In this document: in pieces, positions 12,458 through 23,878 of the stretch
Position numbering within the stretch: the first letter of the stretch is position 1
How the letters are laid out: the number at the start of each line of letters is the position of its first letter
Origin: Datura wrightii
Taxonomy: Eukaryota > Streptophyta > Magnoliopsida > Solanales > Solanaceae
Assembly (NCBI GenBank): GCA_035772735.1
Contig: JASDFA010000020.1
Span: 109,585,501 to 109,649,500 of the forward strand
Reading direction: 5' to 3'
Length of the DNA: 64,000 bases
Translations under genes and position numbers: made by a program
Notes under the pieces: model-generated
The model's database searches: none
What the model was told of the DNA's origin: nothing
The model's input: only the letters and a program-made list of their open reading frames with translations

Positions 12458-13656
12458 CTAACTGAACACATACTGAAGGCTCTTGTGATAGGTGAAAATA
12501 TCCACGTGAGCCCCGTAAAGGTAGTGCCTCCATATTTTCAATGCAAACACCGTTGCTACCAACTCCAGTTCATGAGTCAGATAGTTCTTTTCATGAACCT
12601 TGAGCTGTTTGGAGGTGTAAGCTATCACCTTACCCCATTTTATCAGAACACAATCGAGTCCAACTTTAGAAGCGACACAATACACTACGAACCCATTTGT
12701 TCCTTCTGGCAAGGTTAACACTGGAGCGGTAGTGACTCAAGTCTTTAACTCCTGGAAACTCTTCTCACATGTATCTGACCACTAAAATTTCACCTTTTTC
12801 TAAGTCAACCTAGTCATAGGAGATGCAATGGAGGAGAAACCTTCCACAAAACATCGGTAATAACCGGCTAAACCCAAGAAACTTATGATTTAGGTTGGGG
12901 AAGTAGGTCTGTGCCAGTCTTCCGCCGCTGCTAAGTTTTGAGGATCTACCTAAATACCCTCACCCAAGACCACGTGACCAAGGAAAATCACAGACTTCAA
13001 CCAGAATTCATATTTGCTGAACTTAGCGAACAACTGACGGTCTCTGAGCGTCTGTAACACTATTCTCAGATGGTTAGCATGTTCTTCCTCACTTCTGGAG
13101 TATACTAGAATGTCATCAATAAGTACAATGACGAACATGTCTAGATATGGCTTGAAAACCCTGTTCATCAGGTCCATGAAAGCTGCGGGTGCATTAGCCA
13201 TTCTGAAGGACATAACCACAAATTCATAGTGTCCATACTGGGTTATGAAAGCTATTTTCGTTATGTCACATTCTATAGCCCTTAGCTGATGGTACCCTAA
13301 CCTAAGATCTACCTTGGAGAAACAACTGGCTCCCTGAAGCTGATCGAACAAGTCGTCAATCTTGGGTGGGGATACCTATTCTTAACTGTGACCTTATTCA
13401 AATGATGGTAGTCGATATGCATTCTAAGAGTATCATCCTTATTTCACATGAATAATACAGGAGCACCCCATGGAGAGATACTGGGCCTGATGAAGCCTTT
13501 ATCAAGGAGGTCATTTAGCTGCTCCTTCAATTCCTTAAGCTCAGCTGGAGCCATTCTGTAAGGAGGGATAGAAATGGGCTGAGTTTCTGGGAGAAGGTCT
13601 CTGCTGAAGTCTATTTCCCACTCAGGAGGGACTCCGGGAAGATCTTTGGGAAACAC
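12458..13656 (-). pseudogene. Tek-1 reverse transcriptase and RNase H
   Basis: 13656-13444: RT N-terminus (FPKDLPGVPPEWEIDFS, IPPYRMAPAELKELKEQL, SPWGAPVLF). 13351-12950: RT core, frame-shifted from the first block. The catalytic motif is VLIDD (about 13112-13126), with Leu where FIDD/FVDD is usual. 12721-12458: RNase H, where two catalytic aspartates are gone: YCVAS for YCDAS and FTYHKSL for FTDHKSL; the glutamate in THELELVA remains. Stops separate the blocks. It is a dead polymerase; RNase H decay goes beyond frame loss to active-site change. Confidence 0.88.
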
Positions 13657-13841
13657 GTCAGGGAATTCACTGACAACTGGAACTGACTAGATAGTTGGGG
13701 TCTCAGAGATGGAATATTTGACCCGAACTAGATGATAAATACATCCTCTGGAAATAAGCTTCCTGGCCTTAAGTTAGGAAATAAACCAACCCTTAGGCAC
13801 TGAACTACTGCCCGTCCACTCTAGAACTACTCATTAGGGAA

Positions 13842-14210
13842 CTAAAATCTGATGACTCTAGTTCTGCAGTCGACTGAGGCATAACCGAAATGTAACAAAT
13901 ATATGCCAAGAATGAGGTCAAAGTCAACCATATATAACTCTACGAGATTGGCTGGAATGACTTTATTCAAGATTGAGACTGGGCAGTTTTTATACACCCG
14001 ATTGGCTCTAGTTGACTCACCAACTGGGGTGGAGACTGAGAATGGTTCTGAGAGGACTTTTGGACTGATATCAAACTGCACAACTACATAGCGAGTCACG
14101 AACGATAGTGTGGCTCCTGAATCTAGTAGGGCATACACATCTAGATAGAAAAGGCGTGACATACTCGTGACCACGTAAGGTGAACTCTCCTGATCTTGAT
14201 AAGAGGACAA
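13842..14210 (-). pseudogene. Tek-1 aspartic protease
   Basis: Contains the retroviral-type active-site motif LLDSGATLSFVT (about residues 28-39) and the second conserved stretch VDFDLILGIYLLHFGYASVDC, the usual chromovirus protease end. Frameshifts separate it from gag upstream and RT downstream. Confidence 0.85.
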
Positions 14211-14310
14211 AGCATAAAAACGGTTTTGGAGCTGGCCGCCATCCGTACTTGAAGTTTTGGCCTGCTGAACTGGTCGACCTGCTGGAGCTGCTGAAGTAGT
14301 GGATTGTGAT

Positions 14311-15361
14311 TTCCCCCATCCTACTGACGGGCATTCTCTGAGACGATGACCAAGTTTTCCACACCTAAAGCAACCCTCTTGAACCTAAAGGCATTCCCCT
14401 GGATAGTTCTTGCCATACTTAGGGTAAGCTGGGTAGCGATTGATGGCACTGTGGCTCTGGGACTGTGAGCCAGATGCTCTGCCCCTCCGATCCTTGCAGG
14501 ACCAAAAAGTAGGGGCGCTGGATGGAGTGGGGACTGGAGCCCTCTGCTGCTTTTGTGGGCGGATACTACCGCCAGATCTCTGGTGTCCATAATCTGATTG
14601 GCCAGTCCTTGCCTGCTTGTTCTCCCATTCCAAGTATTTTAGTTTTTCTATCTCAATCTGGTGGGCATGGATGATGATGCTGGAGAGATCAATATCTTTA
14701 ATAAGCATTGTAGTCCTGCACTCATTGAGGACCAAGTTCGATACTCCATTGACGAACTTCAGCATGTAAGCCCTTGGCTTGGATACCATCTCTGAAGCAT
14801 ATTTAGACAATCGTGTGAACTCTAGTGCATACTCTTCCACCGTCCGATTGCCCTGTTTTAGATTCATAAATTCTTCCACTTAGCCTCCTTGAGGTCCTGG
14901 GGGAAGAATATTTCTAGGAAGGTTGTTGTGAACTCCTCCCACTCCATCGGTTCTACTCCCATCGGTCTCCCCTTCTTCCAGTGATCATACCAGATCTGGG
15001 TTACCCCTTTCAGCTGGTAGGCAGCCAGGTTAGCACTCTCAGAGGAGCTAACACCCATAATTCGGGTGATCTTCCTAATCTCATCCATGAACTCCTATGG
15101 GTCCTCTCCAACCTTAGACCCATGGAAGGCTGGAGGGTTCATCTGGGTGAAGTCTCGAACTTGGGCGGCTGCTGCGGACCCATTAGTATTGACCGAAACC
15201 ACCTGCTGGTTCACCTGGTTCGTGGCTGCCTGTGTGAGCAGCTGGATTGCCGCTCTGAACTCTGCAGAGGATAATGGGTCGTCCTGAGGGGCTGCTGGAG
15301 CTGGTGGGGCAGGTTGGTAAGTGTTGCCAGCCCTTCTTCTTTTACCACGTCTTGGAGGCAT
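14311..15361 (-). pseudogene. Tek-1 gag with CCHC zinc knuckle
   Basis: Starts with ATG at 15361 (MPPRRGKRRRAG), 203 bp after the primer site. An in-frame TAG lies at 15095-15097, the capsid-type segment follows (LAAYQLKGVTQIWYDHWKKG, 15088-14864), and a one-base loss near 14880 shifts the frame into 14879-14385 (FMNLKQGNRTVEEYALEFTRL). After a further shift the CCHC knuckle CFRCGKLGHRLREC is legible at about 14331-14372. Complete in domain content but broken three times. Confidence 0.87.
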
Positions 15362-15563
15362 GATTTCACTGAAATGAAATAGAGCACAAGTTAGGAGAAT
15401 GTTTCTAGAAATGAACTTCAACACACGATAAAGAGTATGAACAAAAGGGAGTTTTTTTAATAACGTCTTGTAGTCTCTCCGTCATAAGTGTGGCGTGCTT
15501 CACACCCATGAAAAGAACTCTACTCGACGCGGCTTTCAGACATCCTATGATACCCTAAACCTA

Positions 15564-15577
15564 GTGCTCTGATACCA
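15564..15577 (-). other. Tek-1 primer binding site (initiator tRNA-Met)
   Basis: Minus strand TGGTATCAGAGCAC, the usual plant initiator-Met primer complement, starting four bases from the 5' LTR edge at 15582. It fixes the orientation of the element. Confidence 0.9.
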
Positions 15578-15581
15578 AGTT

Positions 15582-17928
15582 TGTCATAACCCAAGTTTAT
15601 TCCTTGGACGAGATACGATATTTGGAGCCACAAGTAACCACAAGTCAACCCATGGTCTATAATAACACTGATAATCTGAGTAATATCATAGCAGAAGCTT
15701 TAAAAATAAATAAAACCATTTATGAAGAAAACTAAATCATAAAGCTTTATACAACTGAAGACAAAACTAAAAATCTGAATTTATGTCTGAAAGCCATCTA
15801 TATTTGATGAGTTGCTGGGACAAGCCCCTAGCTAACTCTAAGTTTAATTGAAAGAAAAATAATTGAAGGAAAAGAAACATCATCCTTAAAAAGTGAGGAC
15901 TCACCACTGGCGCAGCTGATAACTCTTGGAGAAGATCTGCTAACGGTGCTGAGACTGAAAACCTGCAGTTGTATCATAAAATGATACAACATAGAAGGTA
16001 TGTGTCAGTACTTTGAGTGTACTAAGTAAGTTGGAGAAAACATAACATAGAGAATAAATAACTGAACTGTAATGACATGCAATGACCAATTGAGATGCTA
16101 AAACTAAATAACTGAAATATACTAAAATGGTCAAAATGACCCTGTCTAATGGTCAAAGACATGCCCTAAATCTGGGATACTGAATTTGAACTGACTATAC
16201 TAAACGGAGTAAACTGAAACCATTCTGAGCTGAGCTAAACTGAGACTGTACTGACTAGTGGGAGAGTCTATAACCAACATATAACCACGTGAGCTACACG
16301 TGGAGTCCGATATATACACCCCATCGATAGGACCCAATATACCTTGTTAGGGTATAAAGGCATGAACTGGGTGATCACAAGTCTGAGGCCATAAGGCCAA
16401 ATAAAATAACCCGCGGTGGCAATGTAGTTCTAGAAACCTGTGTGCACTGGAACCTCGATTCGCTCGGTGCTAAGTCTTACTCCCACTAGATAGTCCTAGA
16501 CTGACTACTAAGCTGATAGCTTGATACAGGGGCCCAAGACTAAGTCAGGAATACCTATCTGGAAGTACCCTGAGAGTCTTATCGAACCAGATTCTATAAC
16601 TGGTGTTCTAACATTGGCCAGAGCTGCTCAAACTGATCAGCTGACATTTCTGGACAATATTGAGTATGCTAATAATCTGACTGAAATTGGACTAACATAC
16701 ACCTGACTGAGATTTCAACATATATTAACAATATGGGGATCTCAAAACTATTAGAATCAAGCTACAGGGAAACTAGTCCAACATGTAAGATTCTACTTCT
16801 ACTGAACTAAGAACTAGGGCTAAATCATTCCTATAGATACCATTTTCACAAAATTTCTAAAAATAGGGAATATATTAGCAGGTAATATCATTAATAATAT
16901 TCCACTTGAAATATTAAAGAAATTTGTCTGAAATCTTTCTACATTTTGAATCCGCAGGGCTGTAATCGCTAGAAAAAATAGAGAAAACTTTTGGGTACAC
17001 AAGGGAAGAATAATTACCTTGTTGAATTACCACAAACATGGATAAGAAATCTCTAAGAGGACAAATCTTGAACTTCTGCAATTGACAAGGAGCCCTAGTT
17101 CTTGCTTAAGAGGAATGACCTGAGTTTCTACGATCATTTTCTGAGAGTTTAAGTGGGGAATGAGGGAGGAAAACCATTTAACCCCTCTAAATTCTTTGAA
17201 AATTTACTTTAAAAAACGACATAGTTTAGGGACTAATAGGTGGGAAATTACAAAAATATCTCTGGTAGGCAATTACCTATGAGGGCTGGACCCCCAGAAT
17301 CTATAGAAGAAAGGGGAAACTCAATCATGCTGGAATCACTAGATTTGGTAAGGGGAGACACCACGACTTGTTGGATGAACCAATGGGTCGTTGGTTCCTC
17401 CCATGGTCATTGGACGAGAGAACTGATCGGGTATAACAACGGGCAACACAATGACTCATTGGTGGACCTAACAGGACATTGTGTCCAACCGTTACCTCGA
17501 CTAGAAATTTTCTAAAAATCCCTGACGTGACATGACAGGTAGTGACAACGACTCATTGTATGATACGACGGGTCGTTGCTACTACTCATTGCCACTGAAG
17601 AGGGTTTCTGGGACCCTCACCCAACGACTCACACCATGAGTCGTTGTTTTTGATGATGACTCGTTGGTTGAGTCATGGGGCCCTAGAAGAGGGACTTCTG
17701 AGCTGGGGATCAAAGAGTGACAGGAAGACTCGTTGTTTCTCACAACGGGTTGTTCCTGTCCCATTGGTTCCCAAAGGACCACACTGGGCTGACCACGACT
17801 GATACAATGAGTCATTGGAGTTGACCACGACTTGTTGTCTCAATCGTTCTGATGAAAATTTTCTGCTTTTCTTCTGGATTTTTCTTGCAAGGTCTGAGTC
17901 TGGTCTAGAAAAGTTTTGAGGTGTTACA
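15582..17928 (-). repeat. Tek-1 5' LTR
   Basis: 2,347 bp. Minus strand: TGTAACACCTC start at 17928, TTATGACA end at 15582. It matches the 3' LTR along its length except for an internal deletion near 16627. U3 palindromes at 17340-17850. The short ORFs in it, such as 17240-17515, match the same stretch of the other LTR and are not genes. Confidence 0.88.
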
Positions 17929-17933
17929 CCACG

Positions 17934-19054
17934 ACAAGACAGTACGACTCGTAGGTTCATGGTACGAGTCATACCAGCTTCTAACACTTAGCAAAGATAG
18001 AAGTTGCCAAGCATTGTACGAGTGAAGGTACGACCCTTATAATCTTATTATGGGTTGTAAGTGAAGTCGATGACAGTTCAATAGTTTTCCCTGTTTACTT
18101 AGGAAAGGGATCTAAATATTTGTATAAATAATAGGTTATTTTCGGTCAGGAGAAGGAAATAAGAAGTAAGAAACAAGTCATAGAAGTTAGAGAGAGTCAG
18201 ATTTGGAGAATTGTTGTTGATTTTCTATTCAAGTTTTGGGGAGACTTTCTTGAATTAATTTTCTCATTGTTCTTGAAGTGTTCTTCCTTAATTCTTGCAA
18301 TAACGAAGTGAGTTTTCTTCCAATCATCTTTGTAAGTTCTAAATTATGTGTTTGTTTCTGAATTCTTATAATTCTCTTACAACCATGAAAGGCTAAAACC
18401 TCCATAACTAGGATTGTGGGAACCATAGTGAATTAATGAACAAGGGTTGCATAAGGTGATTCTAAACAATGTTAAACTCTTGTATTGTATTCTCTTCATC
18501 TTTAGTGTCTATTAACATAGCGCAATGATAGTATTCTTTACTTACTTGAATCTAGAGAAGTAGAGATTAGGAAAAGAGAATTACAACAAAACCTTGATCT
18601 TTATGGGTCATTGTATTACTTGAGGTGCGGTCACAGGATGGTTAATTTGGAACAAATTGATAACGTTTGAAATGAAGTCACTCATGAGACCTAATTCAGT
18701 GATTTGAGTATAACCATCAATAGGGATGAATCAGTTGTTTCGATGAATCCTAGTTATCAGTCAAGTAAGCATTGAGATAGATCAAGAGTGTAAAACAAAA
18801 AGTAGTTATGAATCCATGGGGAATACTTGCCCTAGTTATTCGCATAAACTTGATAAACAACTATTTCTCAGCATTGTTACATCTCTATTTTTACAAAAAA
18901 AACTCTTTAGGAGATAACAAACTTAAAATCTTAAATACGAGCGTTATCTATATTTTGACCTTATTCCCTATGAGATCGAACCCAACCTTTGTTTAATTAT
19001 ATATTGACAATGTCTGCGTCATACTTTTTCAGGAGTGTGATTTGAGCATTGTCA
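17934..19054 (+). repeat. Pal-1 5' LTR, second part
   Basis: Continues from 7866 after Tek-1. Contains the last U3 palindromes (17934-18060), a TATA box TATAAATA (18123-18130), R-U5, and ends TTGAGCATTGTCA at 19054. Aligns with 27189-28382 (3' LTR) and with 61290-62299 of Pal-2. Confidence 0.85.
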
Positions 19055-19058
19055 AAAT

Positions 19059-19076
19059 TAGTGCCATTGTCAGGTG
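19059..19076 (+). other. Pal-1 primer binding site, strongly decayed
   Basis: TAGTGCCATTGTCAGGTG aligns base for base with the tRNA-Asp complement in Ath-1/Ath-2 at 11 of 18 positions. Five of the seven differences are C-to-T or G-to-A, as expected from cytosine methylation decay. Position right after the LTR supports the call. Confidence 0.55.
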
Positions 19077-20786
19077 GCAAGGGCCCTTCTTGTAAGCCGA
19101 ATTTAGCCATAGCTACTACTGAGGTTGCTGAGGAGATTGTTATTGCTGCTAGGGTAACCAATCCCCCAACTGATGTTTCATTGAGTGTACCGGCCACGGC
19201 TAGCACCACTATTGTAGTGGAGGTACTGCCTCCGCAGGATGACAAGAGCGCCTAGAGTGCCACAAGTATGTTTCCTTTCCTAGTTCTTACATCTTATTCT
19301 TCAGGATGAAGCATGCTATTAAAAAAGAGGGGGTGTGTTTGTTGATTTTTGGAGTTTTGTTCGTCCGAGAGTCTTTCTTGCCGTGTTTTTTTTCCTCGGA
19401 CATGCTATCTAGTAGAACCTGCATGTTTAGGTTGTTTTTGTCATTTGTGTAATTAACAGTAGCTTAGGATTACTTTACATCCAATAAATGCACTAGTTTT
19501 GGTGTTTTTAGAAAATGACCCTATCTGAAAATTTTTGTTGTTAGCTGTGTATATTGACTGTGAAGTATGACTTCTGTGATTCTTTGTATGACATTTATAT
19601 TATTAGCATGTGTAGTCGTAGTTTAGCCGTGCATGAACTAGATAGGTAGAACCAATGCAAACTTGTACCATAAGTGAGTAAGGATTCATACTCAGTTCAA
19701 TATTGCATTGAGGATCTAGAACTTGCCCGGTTGCTCTTTACATAGGTTTTAGGATAGTTGGTTAGGAAAGGATCATAGGTCATTTTTCTCAAAGCCCACT
19801 TTAGCTTAAATTTCCCTACCAAATGAAATAATTCCCTTGATCTCGTATTTGAGCTTAAAATATTGACCTATTTTCTTTGATTACTTACTCACCTTGACCA
19901 AGTTTATAATGAACCTTTTCGACCCTAGTCCCTCCTTGGAAATTGTGAACCTCAACTCAGGCAAAATACTTAAGTTGAGGGTGACTATAGTAGGGGTGCC
20001 TAAACTGTGTGAGGGTGGAGAAGAAAAGAGAAAACAAGTCAAAGAAGAGTGAGGTTTGGTGTGAAAAGAAAAGAAAAAGAGCTGAAAAAGTAAAAATAAA
20101 AAGAAAAAAAATAACAAAAAAGAAAAAGAATTGAAAAGATGAGAAAAACACACTGCACCCACATATTTCATTGTGATGGAGAAAAAGGGAGGACAAAGTT
20201 GAAAAAGGAAAAATGGGGTAAAAAGTGGAAAGTGAAGAAAAGTTGTGTAGCCAAGGAGGGTTAGTCACTAAAATTCATATCTACCATACCTAGTCCGAAG
20301 CCTACAGTACAAGTCGAGAAAAGACCTATAGTGATCCTAGCTTAACTGTCTAAAAATCCAACATAGAGAAAATAAGGGCAAGCCTATGGTATCCCTTGTA
20401 TAGTATTTGGAACTTCTTTATGAGGCTTTTTTAGTCCCAAGTTTCATCTTTCTATATATCTATGAGCATTGGGGACTTCATTTGTGGTGAGGGTACATGG
20501 TTTGTGTTGCATTCTGCCAATTGTCTATGTGAATAGCATTGGTGATAGCTCGATTCTCTGCTAATAGTTGGATTCTTATCTCGATTCCTATATGTCATAG
20601 GCTGTAGTTACATATGTGCATAGTTGGCTTGGGTTGAATGAAAAGGGGTCCATACCTGTTAATGGTTCATAGTGAAAATTTTGTTATGTTGGACATAGGT
20701 ATTCTAAGTTTACTTTCTAGTTAAGCATCATTTTTTGTTTTATTATCTTTTCTTGAGGACATGTAAAAGTATTAAGTTGACGGTGT
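19077..20786 (+). other. Pal-1 interior without recognisable gag or pol
   Basis: A short frame to 19255 (rich in A, T, V, P) has no known domain and is bracketed by an antisense frame of similar length; I cannot call it a gene. From about 19980 to 20230 lies an A/G-rich tract, a feature found at the same place in Znk-1, Znk-2, Ath-1 and Ath-2. Just before the 3' LTR, ttcttgaggacatg and gtattaagttgacggtg look like decayed pre-PPT hairpin and purine tract. Non-autonomous remnant. Confidence 0.6.
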
Positions 20787-21263
20787 TGATGTGTTGTGGG
20801 TTTACAACACTTACGATGCTTAAAACTGAGGAAATAAACATGGAGTTAGGTGTGTTTATATGGATATAATGCACTTTTACATTGTTTTCCGGGAAGATAG
20901 ATATTGGAGTTGAAATGTGCAAAAGAAGGACAAAATGTAGAAAAAGGGCTAAGTACGGACCTTAGTACGAGCTGTATCATCCTGGTATGAGCCTTACTGA
21001 GAGTCGTGGAAAAGTCCAGAACATTTTATTGAGTCAAAGGCAAAGTATAACTTCTAGTACGAGCAATACCATAGTAGTCATAGAAAATTTCAGAAGATGT
21101 TGCACACGACAAATCTCCATGTACGGGTAGTAACCACGGATCGTGATTCTACATAAGACCCATAAAGGAGCTGTGGTAAAGTTCAGAAGAATTAAATAAG
21201 GGAAGATCTCAATGTACGAATGGAAGTCACGAGTCGTGGGACGTAGGTACGAGTCGTACCAAG
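20787..21263 (+). repeat. Pal-1 3' LTR, first part
   Basis: Same start hairpin as the 5' LTR (GTGTTGT 20791-20797, ACAACAC 20804-20810) and the same U3 repeats. Znk-1 inserted directly after GTACGAGTCGTACC (21249-21262 region). Confidence 0.85.
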
Positions 21264-22624
21264 TGATCTTGGGCATAATTGCATGCCCAAGTGCTACTTT
21301 ATAACTCAATTTAGTCTTGTTTATCTACTTATTTATATACATTTTCATGTGATTTTATGTAAATGTGAATATATACTAATCAACATGATTAGTCCTTGTT
21401 TTTGAAGGTTAATAATACATTTTAGGAACTAATTCATGATTTGGTGAAGTGGAGGAATGGAATCAAGACCAAAATGTGAAAGTCAACAAGAAAACACGCA
21501 ATAACTGGTACCCTGTGCGGTAGGGGCCGTGGCACGCTGCCAACGCGGCAACACTTGGCTGAAAATTGCATTTTTTGACACATTCTAGTGAGGGTACGCG
21601 TTGCCTCTGTTTCACGGAGGTCAATTAGGGAGTTCAGCTCCGTGACACGGAGTTGTTCCACCACAGGCCAAATTTTGCATTTTTTCCAGCATAGTATAAA
21701 TTGAACCTTAGCTTCTAAAATCATTTAACACGTGATTTTCTGGAAAAACCGAAGGAGGCGCGAAGGAGACCTGAAAAACTCTAAACATTTTTTTGAGTAT
21801 TTGTACAAACATGAGTGGCTAGAACCCTCCATCTAGGGTTGAGGCTATGTAAGATGATTGTAATTGCATGAATTCATTTTGGGTTGAGTTGTTAATTGTT
21901 GTTTTGTCTTACAATCTTCATTATTGTTGTTTTTATGCTTTATCACCATGAAAACAAGTTGGTTACACCTAGGTAAGAGCTTGAGAAAGTAAACCTAGGC
22001 AAGAACATAAGATTGTAGGAAGCAAGTTCTTATCTTTTGATAGGATTCGCGGTTAGGATAGGAATATACCTAATTTACCTTGCTTGGTTGATAAAACGGG
22101 AAGATAGCAACAAGCCAACTTAGATTTATCACTCCACCACTCCTAGAAGTAGTTGTGAAGCTTAGTTTGGTTAAATGGTTGGAGGTACAGAAGTCCCTAA
22201 TCAAGAGCATAAACCCCGTAAACCACATTCACGTAGTTGAATTGCCTACGAACTGGGTTGTCACATCCCCGCTCAACGATGTAGTTGTGAGGCTAGTTTG
22301 TCGTGTTTAGAGGCTAGAAATACCATGAACATGCATTTCTAACTATGTGAGACAACAATTGATAATTTCATACTTAACCCATTACGAATTGTAGCATTGC
22401 ATGATTATCTGGCCTTAACTCTAGTTTTGTTTTGTATTGCTTCTAGATTATTTTGTGTCACCACTAAGATTTAATTATAATTTATGGAAAACTTCTAAAA
22501 CCGACTTCTTAACTAACACTTGAAATTTATAATTTGCTGAACCAGTCCCTGTGGGTTCGACATTACGTCTCTTAAAAAGGGACACTATATTACTTGTACG
22601 ACCCGTACACTTGCGGGCTCACCA
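21264..22624 (+). repeat. Znk-1 5' LTR
   Basis: 1,361 bp; TGATCTTGGGCAT...GGGCTCACCA. TATAAA at 21695-21700, preceded by a decayed palindrome pair (gtttcacggaggtcaat / gctccgtgacacggagc, 21605-21655). Lacks about 57 bp near 21780 present in the 3' LTR (26280-26337). Confidence 0.9.
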
Positions 22625-22630
22625 AGTTTT

Positions 22631-22648
22631 TGGCGCTGTTGCCGGGGA
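22631..22648 (+). other. Znk-1 primer binding site (tRNA-Asp)
   Basis: TGGCGCTGTTGCCGGGGA, one C-to-T change from the perfect complement of the plant tRNA-Asp 3' end. Confidence 0.9.
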
Positions 22649-22816
22649 CTGGCGTAATTAGTGAATTAAAAACATTTTCTTTTGTTTGTTTAAATTCTTA
22701 TAAAAAAAATTTCTTGTTTTGTGTTAGTATCTATATTTTTTTATTGTTGAAAAAAAATTTATATTTGTTTGAAATTTATTTTAAATTTTTGTTTTTAATT
22801 TGATACCCTTCTTTAC

Positions 22817-23848
22817 ATGACATCATGGAATAAAAATGAGTCAAATGGTGGATACTCTTATTTTGGTGAGTCTTGTCTGAATTGTGGAGGACCTCACTTG
22901 TGGCAACATTGTAATACTTGCAATATATGTGGTGGTCAAAATCGCCATTGGGATGGTTGTCCAAATGCAAACACTTGCAATATATGTGATGGTCAAGATG
23001 ACCATTGGGATGGTTGTCCAAATGCATACTACCCTCCCCCAAGCCCCTACTATGATCCTTCTGTTGGTTTTGATGAATATAGGAATGATGAAAATGAGGA
23101 CTTGGAACACCAAGCTTGGATACAAAACATGATAAAACAGGTCCTTAATCAAACAGAAGCAATGAAGGAGGAGATGGAAGCATTGAGAATTCAACAAGAA
23201 GAAAATGGAGAGGCCCTAGAAATGATGAGAGTCAAAATCACAGAGATGATGGCTGAGGCTGAAGCTTGTGGTAAATTGCAGGTAACGGTTTTAGGCGATA
23301 CTCAAGAGGAACTATAAGAAGAAGACAAGGGTGAATTTTTGGAAGAAGCCCAACAATTAGAATCTCTTGAGAGTCCCGGTGATAGTCTCACACATATAGC
23401 CAATCCATTTATGAAAGAAGAGATAGAGTTCCAACCATTTGACATTTATGGGGAGATAGATGTTGATGTGGAGAAGGTGTATGCAAGTAGGGAAGTCAAG
23501 CAGAAAGCAGTTTCAGAATTGAGGTGTATTGTACCTCACTCAAAGCATTTCTTGACATTAAGTTTGGTTGACAACCTAGAAATAGAGTCTTCCAGGCTTG
23601 TAGAGAAAGGTCTAGAGGAGGAACAAACTCCGTATATTCTGGAATTTGTTGATTCTAATAGACAAAATGACTTCACTTACGAAAGGGCCAATAAGTGCAA
23701 AAGGCGACATCTACTGCTTGGTTCTTTCATTTTTTCACCACCACCCCTGGAGCATAAGAGGAAACTGGAGAAGAAATTAGGGGTGAGATTCATATCCTCA
23801 AGGTGGAGGAAAAAGTGGGGAAACTTGATACGTCGTGCCACAACATAA
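22817..23848 (+). pseudogene. Znk-1 ORF: three zinc knuckles, coiled coil, unknown C-terminal domain
   Basis: ATG at 22817; one frame of 343 codons with a single in-frame TAA at 23315-23317. N-terminus: three Cys/His clusters, CLNCGGPHLWQHC (residues 20-32), then two near-identical CX2CX5HX3C units (35-48, 54-67) created by a 57 bp duplication. The usual knuckle spacing is CX2CX4HX4C. A Pro/Tyr/Asp-rich linker follows, then a predicted coiled coil (about 100-150, Glu/Met-rich), then after the stop a C-terminal region with FQPFDIYGEIDVDVEKVY, HFLTLSLVDN and a Lys/Arg-rich end. No Athila capsid, protease or pol. Broken homologue in Znk-2. I do not recognise the family; an RNA-binding, packaging-related role is inference. 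Confidence 0.75.
22913..23026 (+). repeat. 57 bp tandem duplication encoding zinc knuckles 2 and 3
   Basis: Two units (22913-22969, 22970-23026) differ at only a few bases and keep frame. The single-knuckle homologue in Znk-2 lacks both, so the expansion is specific to this copy or subfamily. Confidence 0.85.
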
Positions 23849-23878
23849 AATTAGGCACTGCTTGGGAGGCAACCCAAG
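23832..23878 (+). promoter_or_regulatory. Tandem RNA hairpins at the end of the Znk-1 ORF
   Basis: Hairpin 1, weak here: GTCG-TGCCA-CAAC (23832-23844), overlapping the stop codon (23846-23848). Hairpin 2: CTTGGG-AGGCAA-CCCAAG (23861-23878), a perfect 6 bp stem. Same order and spacing as in Ath-1 and Ath-2. Confidence 0.7.

Larger units (their letters stand above)
7867..17928 (-). mobile_element. Tek-1: chromovirus (Tekay/Del-type Ty3) element, degenerate
   Basis: 10,062 bp, TG...CA ends, 5 bp target duplication CCAAG (7862-7866) / CCACG (17929-17933), one mismatch. On the minus strand: 5' LTR 15582-17928, initiator-Met primer site 15564-15577, gag, protease, RT, RNase H, integrase, chromodomain, purine tract 10532-10543, 3' LTR 7867-10528. 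Every coding domain has stops or frameshifts. The comparison with the uninterrupted Pal-1 3' LTR (27225-27245) confirms the insertion point. Confidence 0.92.

Noticed and set aside
19881..20268. Phe/Leu/Ser-rich minus-strand ORFs that look like membrane proteins, also at 57644-57868
   Set aside because: They are the complement of a low-complexity A/G-rich tract conserved in these elements; the hydrophobicity is a composition artefact.
23339..23848. Second half of the Znk-1 ORF as a separate gene
   Set aside because: Same frame as the first half with one TAA between, and the Znk-2 homologue has both halves in the same order.
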